Positions 26,796 through 35,038 of a DNA stretch of 64,000 bases are shown here, one piece after another. Source of the stretch: Bradyrhizobium monzae. Lineage in GTDB: Bacteria; Pseudomonadota; Alphaproteobacteria; Rhizobiales; Xanthobacteraceae. The stretch's first letter is position 1, and every line of letters starts with the position of its first letter. The notes beneath the pieces were generated by a model. The model saw nothing but the letters and a program-made list of their open reading frames with translations, was not told the origin of the DNA and made no database searches. A program made the translations under genes and the position numbers. The stretch lies in the NCBI RefSeq assembly GCF_021458635.1, contig NZ_JAIRDQ010000017.1, positions 1-64,000 on the forward strand, read 5' to 3'.

Positions 26796-26951
26796 CTATT
26801 GCGTGGTGAACAGCACCACGGCGATCGCGGCCGACAGCGCTACCGCCGAGACCGTCGCCACCGTGGACAGGACTCCCTTCGCCCTGAGCACGCCCGCGAA
26901 GACGATGATGATGGGCGTGGCGGTGAGAAGGCCCAGCTGTGCTTCGCTCAT
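26796..26951 (-). CDS. Two-span membrane mini-protein (51 aa)
   Basis: A frame with a good ribosome binding site (GGAG) starts with the ATG at 26951: MSEAQLGLLTATPIIIVFAG, a short basic loop (VLRAKGV), then a second hydrophobic segment (TVATVSAVALSAAIAVVLF). It is divergently placed to norE, with a TTG-N8-CAA box between them (27029-27042), and precedes the TetR-type gene. A small accessory subunit for the NO reductase region is an inference; I know no family for it. Confidence 0.6.
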   Translation of the reverse strand: MSEAQLGLLTATPIIIVFAGVLRAKGVLSTVATVSAVALSAAIAVVLFTTQ

Positions 26952-27028
26952 GATGTCGCTCCGGCATCAGATCGCCGCGATCTGCGATCGTACACAGCGG
27001 AACTTCGTTCAGCGGACCGGATCTGTCT

Positions 27029-27042
27029 TTGTCCGGCGACAA
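27029..27042. promoter_or_regulatory. Crp/Fnr-type box (norE and divergent small gene)
   Basis: TTGTCCGGCGACAA, centred 64 bases before the norE start and 85 bases before the start of the divergent mini-protein. Confidence 0.7.
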
Positions 27043-27099
27043 AGACCGCCCCAATCGTTCTCCGTAGTGATCAAGCCGTGCGCCGTGCCCGGAGGATCA

Positions 27100-27675
27100 A
27101 TGTCGGCTCAAGAATTGGAACTTCAGGACGGCGGCTGGGGCATTCTCGCCGAACTGCCCGGCCACCCGATGATCTGGATCCTCATCTTCAGCGAACTCGC
27201 CGTGTTCGGTCTCCTGCTCGGCGCGTTCGCGGTCGCCCGCGCCATCAATCCGTCCGTGTTCGCCTCCGGACAGGGGCTGCTGGATCCACGCCTCGCTGGC
27301 TTGAACACCGTCGTCCTGGTGACGAGCGGCTGGACGGCAGCACGCGGCGCTCTGGCCGCGCGGGAAGACCGGGCGCCGGCCTGCCGGCGCTGGCTTCTGA
27401 TTGCGATCGGACTTGGCTCCGCGTTCGTCGCGATCAAGCTTGTCGAATATGCCAAGGAAATCTCCATGGGTGCGGGGCTGGAGACCAGCACGTTCTTCAC
27501 CCTGTATTTTCTGTTGACGGGCTTCCACCTGCTGCATGTCGTGCTCGGGATGGCGATCCTTGCGGTGGTCCTGCGCGGAGCGGATGCGATCGCCGTCGAG
27601 ACCGGGACGTCGTTCTGGCACATTGTCGACATCGTCTGGGTCGTCATGTTTCCGATCATTTATCTGGTGCGCTAA
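27100..27675 (+). CDS. norE: NorE-like protein, cytochrome c oxidase subunit III family
   Basis: The 191-residue integral membrane protein resembles subunit III of haem-copper oxidases, with about five membrane segments: MIWILIFSELAVFGLLLGAF, NTVVLVTSGWTAARGAL, the segment around AFVAIKLVEYAKEI, FTLYFLLTGFHLLHVVLGMA and SFWHIVDIVWVVMFPIIYLV. NorE supports NO reductase activity or stability but is not catalytic. The ATG at 27100 has GGAGG upstream. norF starts two bases after its stop. The norC gene lies 370 bases downstream, behind its own box. Confidence 0.87.
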   Translation: MSAQELELQDGGWGILAELPGHPMIWILIFSELAVFGLLLGAFAVARAINPSVFASGQGLLDPRLAGLNTVVLVTSGWTAARGALAAREDRAPACRRWLLIAIGLGSAFVAIKLVEYAKEISMGAGLETSTFFTLYFLLTGFHLLHVVLGMAILAVVLRGADAIAVETGTSFWHIVDIVWVVMFPIIYLVR

Positions 27676-27676
27676 G

Positions 27677-27943
27677 ATGATGAACCGACACCCGCTCGAA
27701 ATCGCGCTTGCCGTCTTGCTCGGTCTTGCGATCGCGACGCTTCTGGCGTCGTGGCAACTGATGGCGGGACCACTCGCGACCGCCGTGGTGCTGGGGTTGG
27801 CCGCACTGAAAGGCCGCCGGATCCTGCTCGACTTTCTGGGGCTGCGCACGGCGCCGTCGGTCTGGCGCGGCCTGGTCACCGCGTGGGTGTTCGCCGTGGT
27901 GTCGTTCGCCTGGGCGGCCTCCGCCGCCAGGCTGTTCATCTGA
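27677..27943 (+). CDS. norF: NorF-like small membrane protein
   Basis: An 88-residue protein with three hydrophobic segments (LEIALAVLLGLAIATLLASW, GPLATAVVLGLAALKG, and GLVTAWVFAVVSFAWAA). Size, topology and position directly after norE match NorF / subunit IV-like proteins of nor clusters. The start overlaps nothing but lies one base after the norE stop, indicating coupling. Its exact role in NO reductase maturation is not known. Confidence 0.75.
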   Translation: MMNRHPLEIALAVLLGLAIATLLASWQLMAGPLATAVVLGLAALKGRRILLDFLGLRTAPSVWRGLVTAWVFAVVSFAWAASAARLFI

Positions 27944-27963
27944 GGCCGCAACGGCTTCGGTTG

Positions 27964-27977
27964 TTGCGCCAGCACAA
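27964..27977. promoter_or_regulatory. Crp/Fnr-type box (norCBQD)
   Basis: TTGCGCCAGCACAA, centred about 76 bases before the norC start and after the norF stop, so norCBQD can be transcribed separately from norEF. Confidence 0.7.
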
Positions 27978-28046
27978 AGAACGGTTTCTGCCGCTGCTTA
28001 GGTTGCCGGACACGCTCGCACCAATCAACACCGGAAAGGATGGGCG

Positions 28047-28499
28047 ATGGCTGAACGCCTCACGAAAACGGCCGCGCGGAACGTCTTCTACGGCGGCTCC
28101 GCGTTCTTCCTCGCGATCTTCCTCGGGCTGACGGCCCACAGTCACTACTACATGGTGACCAAATCGACGGATAGCGCGACGCTGACGGACTCCGTCGCGC
28201 GCGGCAAACACGTCTGGGAGAGAAACTCCTGCATCAACTGCCACACCCTGCTGGGCGAGGGCGCCTATTTCGCCCCCGAGGTCGGCAACGTCTGGGACCG
28301 CTGGGGCGGCAAGGAGGACCCGGCGGCGGCGCGCGAGACGCTGAAGGCCTGGATGCAGTCGCAGCCCTCGGGCGCGGAGGGCCGGCGGCAGATGCCGCAG
28401 TTCAACCTGACCGACCAGGAGCTCGACGATCTCGCCGACTTCCTGCAATGGGTCAGCACGATCAAGCGTCAGGATTGGCCGCCGAACAAGGCGGGCTGA
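28047..28499 (+). CDS. norC: Nitric oxide reductase cytochrome c subunit
   Basis: The 150-residue protein has an N-terminal membrane anchor (about residues 13-33) and one haem c site, SCINCHTLLGEGAYFAPEVG (Cys62, Cys65, His66). The axial Met is in RRQMPQFNLT. NorC takes electrons from periplasmic carriers and passes them to NorB. Length and motifs are standard. norB follows after 39 bases. Confidence 0.96.
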   Translation: MAERLTKTAARNVFYGGSAFFLAIFLGLTAHSHYYMVTKSTDSATLTDSVARGKHVWERNSCINCHTLLGEGAYFAPEVGNVWDRWGGKEDPAAARETLKAWMQSQPSGAEGRRQMPQFNLTDQELDDLADFLQWVSTIKRQDWPPNKAG

Positions 28500-28538
28500 G
28501 CGGCCTGCATTCTTCTTTCAAGACAGAGAGAACCCGAG

Positions 28539-29885
28539 ATGAAATATCAGACCCAGAAAGTCGCGATGCTGTATTTCTACGGCGCGCTGACGCTGTTCCT
28601 GGCCCAGGTCGTGTTCGGCCTGCTTGCCGGAACCATCTACGTCCTGCCCAATACGTTGTCGGTGCTGCTGCCGTTCAACATCGTCAGGATGATCCACACC
28701 AACGCGCTCATCGTGTGGTCGCTGATCGGCTTCATGGGCGCGACCTATTTCCTCCTCCCCGAGGAAACCGAGACCGAGCTGTACAGCCCGCTGCTGGCCA
28801 AGATCCAGTTCTGGATGTTCTTCGGCGCAGCAGGCGTCGCCGTGGTCGGCTATCTCTTCCACTATCACGAGGGTCGTGAGTTCCTTGAGCAGCCCTTCGT
28901 CATCAAGGTCGGCATCGTCGTGGTCTGCCTGATGTTCCTGTTCAACGTGACCATGACGGCGCTCAAGGGACGGAAGACCACGGTGACCAACATCCTGCTG
29001 TTCGGCCTGTGGGGCGTTGCGATCTTCTTCCTGTTCGCCTTCTACAACCCGGCCAATCTCGCGGTCGACAAGATGTACTGGTGGTACGTCGTTCATCTCT
29101 GGGTCGAGGGCGTCTGGGAGCTCATCATGGCTTCCGTGCTCGCCTATCTCATGATCAAGCTCAATGGCATCGACCGCGAGGTCGTGGAGAAGTGGCTCTA
29201 TGTCATCATCGGCCTTGCGCTGTTCTCCGGCATCCTTGGCACCGGTCATCATTTCTACTGGATAGGCGCGCCCGGCTACTGGCAGTGGATTGGTTCACTG
29301 TTCTCCACGCTGGAGGTCGCGCCCTTCTTCACCATGGTGATCTTCACGGTGCAGATGACCTGGAAGGCCGGCCGCAAGCACCCGAACCGCGCCGCGCTGC
29401 TGTGGTCGGTCGGCTGCTCCGTGATGGCGTTCCTGGGAGCGGGCGTCTGGGGCTTCCTGCACACGCTGTCGTCGGTGAACTACTACACCCACGGCACGCA
29501 GGTCACCGCCGCGCACGGCCATCTCGCCTTCTTCGGCGCCTATGTGATGCTGAACCTGTCGGTGATGGCCTACGCGATCCCGCAACTGAAGGGACGTGCG
29601 CCCTACAACCAGTGGCTCTCCATGACGAGCTTCTGGATCATGTGCACGGCCATGATGGTGATGACCTTCGCGCTGACCTTTGCCGGCGTGGTCCAGGTCC
29701 ATCTCCAGCGTGTGCTCGGCCAGGGCTACATGGACGTGCAGGACCAGCTCGCGATGTTCTACTGGGTCCGGCTCGGCTCCGGCGTGTTCGTGGCGATCTC
29801 CGCGCTGATGTTCGTCTGGGCCGTGCTGGTGCCGGGTCACGAGAAGCGGGCCGCCATTCCCGCCGCGCTGCAACCGGCTGAATAA
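28539..29885 (+). CDS. norB: Nitric oxide reductase large subunit (cNor type)
   Basis: The 448-residue membrane protein reduces 2 NO to N2O at a haem b3/non-haem iron centre. Twelve membrane segments are expected. Metal ligands are visible: His in RMIHTNALIVW (haem b), VVHLWVEGVWELIM (FeB His plus the conserved Glu residues), GTGHHFYWIGAP (two FeB His) and TAAHGHLAFFGAY (haem His pair). It lacks the N-terminal extension of quinol-type NorZ, fitting the cytochrome-dependent form with NorC. A strong hairpin lies between norB and norQ. Confidence 0.97.
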   Translation: MKYQTQKVAMLYFYGALTLFLAQVVFGLLAGTIYVLPNTLSVLLPFNIVRMIHTNALIVWSLIGFMGATYFLLPEETETELYSPLLAKIQFWMFFGAAGVAVVGYLFHYHEGREFLEQPFVIKVGIVVVCLMFLFNVTMTALKGRKTTVTNILLFGLWGVAIFFLFAFYNPANLAVDKMYWWYVVHLWVEGVWELIMASVLAYLMIKLNGIDREVVEKWLYVIIGLALFSGILGTGHHFYWIGAPGYWQWIGSLFSTLEVAPFFTMVIFTVQMTWKAGRKHPNRAALLWSVGCSVMAFLGAGVWGFLHTLSSVNYYTHGTQVTAAHGHLAFFGAYVMLNLSVMAYAIPQLKGRAPYNQWLSMTSFWIMCTAMMVMTFALTFAGVVQVHLQRVLGQGYMDVQDQLAMFYWVRLGSGVFVAISALMFVWAVLVPGHEKRAAIPAALQPAE

Positions 29886-29893
29886 ACGCAAAC

Positions 29894-29919
29894 GGCGGTC
29901 GCGGTTGACCGCGGCCGCC
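29894..29919 (+). terminator. Hairpin between norB and norQ
   Basis: GGCGGTCGCGG-TTGA-CCGCGGCCGCC forms an 11-pair stem with a four-base loop. No T-run follows, so it may be an RNA-processing or 3'-end stabilising structure of norCB mRNA more than a full terminator. Confidence 0.55.
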
Positions 29920-29946
29920 TGCTTCCTGGAATTCCGGAGAGACATC

Positions 29947-30756
29947 ATGAAACCAGCTCTTCACGCCGTGACCTCGGCGCCCGCACTGCCGGCCTACGTT
30001 CCGAGCGGCAACGAATGCGCGCTGTTCGAGCACGCCTGGCGGCATCAGCTGCCGGTTCTGCTGAAGGGGCCGACCGGCTGCGGCAAGACCCGCTTCGTCG
30101 CGCATATGGCGGCGCGGCTCGGCCTGCCGCTCCACACCGTTGCCTGCCACGACGATCTCACCGCGGCTGATCTCACCGGCCGCTATCTCTTGAAGGGCGG
30201 CGATACCGTGTGGACCGACGGCCCGCTGACGCGGGCGGTGCGCGAGGGCGGCATCTGCTATCTCGACGAAGTCGTGGAGGCGCGTAAGGATGTTACCGTC
30301 GTCCTGCATCCGCTCACCGACGACCGCCGCATCCTGCCGCTGGAGCGGACCGGCGAGGAGCTCACGGCCCCGAGCAGCTTCATGCTCGTGGTCTCCTACA
30401 ATCCCGGCTACCAGACGTTGCTGAAGGCGCTGAAGCCGTCGACGCGGCAGCGCTTTGTCGCCATCGAGTTCGGCTTCCTGCCGCCGGAGCAGGAGGTTGC
30501 GGTGGTCGCGGCGGAAAGCGGGCTCGCTGCGGAGCGTGTGCGGCCGCTGGTCGTGCTTGCCGGTCGGCTGCGGGCGTTGAAGGGCCAAGACCTGGAGGAG
30601 GGCGTCTCGACCCGCCTCGTCGTCTATTGCGCCACCCTTATTGCGGCAGGCGTCTCGATCGCCGATGCCGTGCTCGCCGGCATGATCGAGCCTTTGACCG
30701 ATGATGCCGACGTCAAGGCGGCGCTGCTCGACGTCGCGCGCGCCGTGATCTCCTGA
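29947..30756 (+). CDS. norQ: MoxR-type AAA+ ATPase of NO reductase activation
   Basis: The 269-residue soluble ATPase has Walker A GPTGCGKTR (about residues 42-50), Walker B ICYLDEVVEA and an arginine-finger region STRQRFVAIEFGFL. NorQ works with NorD to insert the non-haem iron of NorB. The ATG at 29947 has GGAGAG upstream; an open frame to 29905 has none. It lies 61 bases after norB and 10 bases before norD. Confidence 0.93.
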   Translation: MKPALHAVTSAPALPAYVPSGNECALFEHAWRHQLPVLLKGPTGCGKTRFVAHMAARLGLPLHTVACHDDLTAADLTGRYLLKGGDTVWTDGPLTRAVREGGICYLDEVVEARKDVTVVLHPLTDDRRILPLERTGEELTAPSSFMLVVSYNPGYQTLLKALKPSTRQRFVAIEFGFLPPEQEVAVVAAESGLAAERVRPLVVLAGRLRALKGQDLEEGVSTRLVVYCATLIAAGVSIADAVLAGMIEPLTDDADVKAALLDVARAVIS

Positions 30757-30766
30757 GGGCAGTCCC

Positions 30767-32683
30767 ATGCTCGACTTCCTCGAGCTCGAAGAAACCGTTG
30801 GCCGTGCTTGGCATCGCCTTGTCGGCGGCACCACGAGCTATCCGGTCCATGCCGACCACGCGGTTTCGCTGGCGGACGTCCGTCCGCGTATCGCCGTGAT
30901 GTTCCGCGCGCTCGGCGGCGAGACGGGCGTCCAGATCGCGAGTGCCGGCGCCCGTCGGTCGGGTCATCGACTTGGCTGGCGGCAGCGCATCGGACTCGGC
31001 GACGAGCGCATCGAGCAGCCGGGGCGGGACGCTGCGACCATCTTCCTGCCCGATAGCATCGCGATCTTTGCCGACCATGCGCTGAACGCCGCGCTGTACC
31101 GGTGGCTCGCAGCGTGGTTCGCGTTTGCGCCGACCGAGGCTATCGCGGAAGCCGATCCATTGCGTCGCGATCTCCTGAACTTGCGGCGGGTGAGCGAGAT
31201 CGCGGTCCTCGTGTTGACTGAATGCCCGGGCCTTGCCGAAGACTACGCGCGGCTGGCTGCGGCAATGGCGACGGCTCGGCCGCGCCGGCCATTGCCGCGC
31301 ATCGAGCAGGACATGGAGCAGATCGTGCTCGCGCTGCTCGGCGCCGATGCGCCGCCGGCGGGCAAGCTTTGGCCGGCCATGATGGGCACGGGGCCGCTGC
31401 CGGACAAGGCCCCGCCGGGATATCAGGCCATCCTGCCTTGCCCACTGTGGGGCGATTACTGGACCCGCGAGGCGGTCGCCGCCCAGGATGACGATGACGA
31501 CGTGCAGGCGCCGGACGCGCAGGAGCAAGCCGGGACCGACTCGCGCAAGCGCTTCGCGGTGCGCGAGCGCGAGGACAGCGCCAAGCGCGACCCGTTCATC
31601 CTCAACCGCTTCGAGAAGATCCTGGCCATGGCGGAGATGGTCAACGTCGATCGTCCCTCCGACGACAGTGACGACGATGATGCACGCAAGGCGGCCGACG
31701 ATCTCGACGAACTTGCGGTCTCCCGGCGCAAGGGCAAGCCCGCGAGCAAGCTGAAGTTTGATCTCGATCTGCCGCCGGAAGCCGTCGACCCGGCGCGGCT
31801 CGACGCCGGTCGGCTGTACCCGGAATGGAACTACCGCAACGGCAGCTACATGCCCGACCATTGCCGCGTGCTGACGTCAGACGCGAGCGAGATCGGCGAA
31901 GCTTGGCAGCCGGACCATGCCACGCGCCGCCGGATCCGTCAGGTGCGGCGGCAGTTCGAGGCGCTGCGGCCACGACATGAACTGATGAGGGCGCAGCCCG
32001 ACGGGCACGATCTCGATCTCGACGCACTGGTGCGCGCGCGCTGCGACTTGCGCGCCGGCAGCGGCGCGCTCGACCGCGTGCATCTGGCGATGCGCCCTCA
32101 AGGTCACGATCTCGCGGTCACGTTGCTGGTCGACGTCTCGCTCTCCACGGACGCCTGGGTCGACGGTTATCGTGTGCTGGACGTGGAAAAGGAGGCGCTC
32201 CTCGTGCTGGCGCATGGGCTCGCCGCCTGCGGCGACCATCACAGCATCCTCACCTTCACCTCGCGCCGGCGCTCATGGGTGCGGCTGGAGACCGTCAAGG
32301 CGTTCGGCGAGCCGATCAGCGAGCAGGTCGAGCGGCGCATCGGCGCGTTGAGGCCGGGGTACTACACCCGCATCGGAGCCGCCGTCCGCCACGCTGCGTC
32401 CGATCTGGCCGCGCAGCCGCAGCGGAAGAAGCTTTTGATCGTCCTGACCGACGGCAAGCCGAACGACGTCGATCACTACGAAGGGCGCTTCGCCGTCGAA
32501 GACACGCGCAAGGCCGTCCAGGAAGCGCGTCGGGTCGGCATGGCCGTGTTCGGCGTCACGATCGATGCCGCCGCCCAGAGCTACTTCCCGACGCTGTTCG
32601 GAAGAGGTGGGTACGCGATCGTCGGCAACGTGCGGCGGCTGCCGGCCGCCTTGCCAGCGCTATATCGCCAGCTCACCCAATAG
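30767..32683 (+). CDS. norD: VWA-domain protein of NO reductase activation
   Basis: The 638-residue protein ends in a von Willebrand A domain with a MIDAS motif (VTLLVDVSLSTDAWV at about residue 450, then LIVLTDGKPNDVDHYEGRF). A highly acidic linker (DDDDDVQAP, DDSDDDDARKAADD) lies in the middle. NorD forms a complex with the NorQ hexamer for metal insertion into NorB. Length fits NorD. It ends the norCBQD operon. Confidence 0.93.
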   Translation: MLDFLELEETVGRAWHRLVGGTTSYPVHADHAVSLADVRPRIAVMFRALGGETGVQIASAGARRSGHRLGWRQRIGLGDERIEQPGRDAATIFLPDSIAIFADHALNAALYRWLAAWFAFAPTEAIAEADPLRRDLLNLRRVSEIAVLVLTECPGLAEDYARLAAAMATARPRRPLPRIEQDMEQIVLALLGADAPPAGKLWPAMMGTGPLPDKAPPGYQAILPCPLWGDYWTREAVAAQDDDDDVQAPDAQEQAGTDSRKRFAVREREDSAKRDPFILNRFEKILAMAEMVNVDRPSDDSDDDDARKAADDLDELAVSRRKGKPASKLKFDLDLPPEAVDPARLDAGRLYPEWNYRNGSYMPDHCRVLTSDASEIGEAWQPDHATRRRIRQVRRQFEALRPRHELMRAQPDGHDLDLDALVRARCDLRAGSGALDRVHLAMRPQGHDLAVTLLVDVSLSTDAWVDGYRVLDVEKEALLVLAHGLAACGDHHSILTFTSRRRSWVRLETVKAFGEPISEQVERRIGALRPGYYTRIGAAVRHAASDLAAQPQRKKLLIVLTDGKPNDVDHYEGRFAVEDTRKAVQEARRVGMAVFGVTIDAAAQSYFPTLFGRGGYAIVGNVRRLPAALPALYRQLTQ

Positions 32684-32720
32684 CGCGTCGGATCCGCGGG
32701 GCGGCGTAGACTTGCGTGCG

Positions 32721-32758
32721 AAAAGGGAAGGCCCGGCGCGGAGTTGGCCGAGCCTTTT
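32721..32758 (+). terminator. Probable terminator after norD
   Basis: AAAAGG and CCTTTT pair as the outer stem, with a second inner stem (AGGC/GCC...) across a three-base internal loop, ending in TTTTGAG. It is 38 bases after the norD stop. Confidence 0.45.
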
Positions 32759-32882
32759 GAGTGTCGAGACAACCTCAAGGGCGTGTGCTCGTTTCATCGA
32801 CGGTCATCAAGCGCAACGTGATCGGATTCGATTTAAGCCAGCGCAAACAAGCCCGCCAATTCCGGCATCGACCAACAATCGG

Positions 32883-33566
32883 TCAGCCGCAGGCTTCCCA
32901 TTCGGTGATCGTTCCCTCCCAAACCTTCGAGGGGATGCCATCGATGATCCACGCGACCTCACCTCGAAAAGGAATCCATCGGGATTGACGCTCGCGGTAG
33001 TCCCAGAATCGCCCCTGCCATGGGCGCTCGATGAATTTGCCTTTCTCCATGCAAGGCCGTCCGTCCGCCGTGGCACGGCGGATGCGCCCCTCCTCGTCGA
33101 GCTCGAGCTCGACGCACCAGGGTCGGGAGTGTCCCGGACTCGAAACACGGATGAGGGCTCCCTTCGTCTCCCAATGTAGCGATGCGTTCCGTAGTATGGC
33201 GTCGGGCGCCCAGGCGATCTCGGCAAGGTAGCGGAGCGTTTGCCCTTTGCGGAGCGCGTCCTGGTCGGGAGGCGGCCGAGACAGGGGGACGACGCCCAAG
33301 AACCGCAGTTCGGATCTAGTCTCGTCGCTCGACAGGCGATCGACCACGGTGAGCGCGGACAAGGGTCCGATCCGGGCGCGCCAATCGAACATCACCGTGG
33401 TGAGGTCGATGGTCTCCGTCGCACTGAACCGCATCCAAGGCTTGCCCCGTCCGGCGCTCATGCTGCCGGACTGCTTCAATCGGACGCGCTTGAAAGAGCC
33501 GTCGGCCCCCAGCCGGGCAGCCAGCGCGCGGACCGGTTCGGGGAGATCTACCACAGCCGTTCTCAT
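32883..33566 (-). CDS. DUF6544 family protein
   Basis: The 227-residue soluble protein shows features I associate with DUF6544: TLRYLAEIAWAPDAIL, GSMSAGRGKPWMRFSATETI, and the C-terminal WIIDGIPSKVWEGTITEWE. The fold is probably mixed beta with a hydrophobic pocket. No function is known to me. It starts 30 bases after the hemN stop on the same strand, so it is likely transcribed with hemN from the box at 35005. The link with denitrification may be incidental. Confidence 0.75.
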   Translation of the reverse strand: MRTAVVDLPEPVRALAARLGADGSFKRVRLKQSGSMSAGRGKPWMRFSATETIDLTTVMFDWRARIGPLSALTVVDRLSSDETRSELRFLGVVPLSRPPPDQDALRKGQTLRYLAEIAWAPDAILRNASLHWETKGALIRVSSPGHSRPWCVELELDEEGRIRRATADGRPCMEKGKFIERPWQGRFWDYRERQSRWIPFRGEVAWIIDGIPSKVWEGTITEWEACG

Positions 33567-33596
33567 TGTTGGGCCAGGCTCGCTGTCCGGACGGCT

Positions 33597-34949
33597 CTAG
33601 ACCGCCCGGCTATGCGTGGCGGCGGAGCGCGCCAGATGCGCGTCGAAGGCTGACGCGACGCTCCGGACCAGGAACTCTGCGCCGTCGCTGACGGATATCC
33701 TGTCGTCGATCATCGTCACCGCCCCGTCGGCGACGAGACTGTCGATCCTCGATCGATCGACGATCGCCGATCGCGGATCCCGACCATGAAGACGGGACAC
33801 CTCGGGCAGATCGACGGCCATGTCGCACATGACGCGCTCGATGATGTCGGCGCGGAAGCGGTCTTCCTCGGTGAATGCATAGCCCTTCGTGGTCGCGAGA
33901 CGGTCCTCGGCAATATGCGCGAGATAATCTTTGGTGGCGACGACGTTCTGCACAAACCCCTGCGGCATGCGCCCGATCGAACTCGCGCCGAGGCCGATGA
34001 GAGTTTCGGCGGTATCGTCCGTGTAGCCCTGGAAGTTCCTGCGCAACCGGCTCTCCCGCTTTGCCACGGCGAGGTTGTCGTCGGGCAACGCGAAGTGATC
34101 GAAGCCGATACGGACGTAGCCGGCATCGATCAGCGCCTCGGCGATGGTCTCCGAGTGCAGGTGGCGCTCGATGCTGTCGGGAAGGGCGCTTTCGTCGATC
34201 TTGCGCTGATGCTTCTTGAAGGACGGGATATGGGCATAGCCGAACACCGAGAAGCGGTCCGGACGCAGCTCGATGCACTTGGCGACGGTGTCCAGACAAG
34301 AGTCGACGGTCTGCAGCGACAGGCCGTAAAGCAGATCGAAATTGAGCTTGCCGACGCCGGATCTCCGCAGCCGCTCGACGCACTGGGCGGTCTGCTCGAA
34401 GCTCTGCAGGCGATTGATGGCTCGCTGGACTTCGGGATCGAAGCTCTGCACGCCCAAGCTCGCGCGGTTGACGCCGCTAAAACCCAAGGCCTCCGCCATC
34501 GGCTCGGTCAGGGTGCGCGGATCGATCTCCACCGCAACTTCGGCGTCCGGCAACACGAAGTACGAGTAGCGCAGCGTGCCGACGAGGTCGGCGAAGGTCT
34601 CCGGCGTCATGATCGTCGGCGTGCCGCCGCCGAAGTGGATGTGCGAGATCGGAAGCCGGTGGCCGATCGTCTCGGCCACCATGTGCGCCTCGGTGCGCAA
34701 GCCCGAGGTGTAGACAGCGATCGGATCGTCCTTCTTCGTGATGGAGGTGTGGCAGCCGCAGTACCAGCACATGGACCTGCAGAAGGGGACGTGCATGTAG
34801 ATCGATGCGGGCTGCCGGGCCGGCAGCGATTTGAGCCATTTCCGATAGTCGGCTTCAGCGATCGTCGTGGAAAAGTGCGGGGCCGTGGGATAGCTCGTGT
34901 ATCGGGGAAGCCGGTCCTGTCCGTACGATTGCGCCAAGTCCGATCTCAT
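33597..34949 (-). CDS. hemN: Oxygen-independent coproporphyrinogen III oxidase
   Basis: This radical-SAM enzyme makes protoporphyrinogen IX without oxygen, supplying haem for the cytochromes of anaerobic growth. The 450-residue product has the 4Fe-4S motif CRSMCWYCGCH (Cys at about 61, 65 and 68), the HFGGGTPTIM motif and the HemN C-terminal domain (ATTKGYAFTEEDRFRADIIE). The ATG at 34949 is chosen for its AAGGAG. A TTG-N8-CAA box lies 62 bases upstream. nirV lies upstream on the same strand with an 89-base gap holding that box. Confidence 0.95.
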   Translation of the reverse strand: MRSDLAQSYGQDRLPRYTSYPTAPHFSTTIAEADYRKWLKSLPARQPASIYMHVPFCRSMCWYCGCHTSITKKDDPIAVYTSGLRTEAHMVAETIGHRLPISHIHFGGGTPTIMTPETFADLVGTLRYSYFVLPDAEVAVEIDPRTLTEPMAEALGFSGVNRASLGVQSFDPEVQRAINRLQSFEQTAQCVERLRRSGVGKLNFDLLYGLSLQTVDSCLDTVAKCIELRPDRFSVFGYAHIPSFKKHQRKIDESALPDSIERHLHSETIAEALIDAGYVRIGFDHFALPDDNLAVAKRESRLRRNFQGYTDDTAETLIGLGASSIGRMPQGFVQNVVATKDYLAHIAEDRLATTKGYAFTEEDRFRADIIERVMCDMAVDLPEVSRLHGRDPRSAIVDRSRIDSLVADGAVTMIDDRISVSDGAEFLVRSVASAFDAHLARSAATHSRAV

Positions 34950-35004
34950 CTCAAGTCTCTCCTTCGTCTTGCGGATCGTGTACCGACGTTGGGAAGGAAC
35001 GACG

Positions 35005-35018
35005 TTGCTCTGGCGCAA
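35005..35018. promoter_or_regulatory. Crp/Fnr-type box (hemN)
   Basis: TTGCTCTGGCGCAA, centred 62 bases before the hemN start, in the nirV-hemN gap. Confidence 0.72.
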
Positions 35019-35038
35019 TCCAGTCAGGGATAGGAACC

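Noticed and set aside
33786..35033. 415-residue plus-strand frame opposite hemN
   Set aside because: hemN has all radical-SAM motifs; the antisense product is unlike any family I know.
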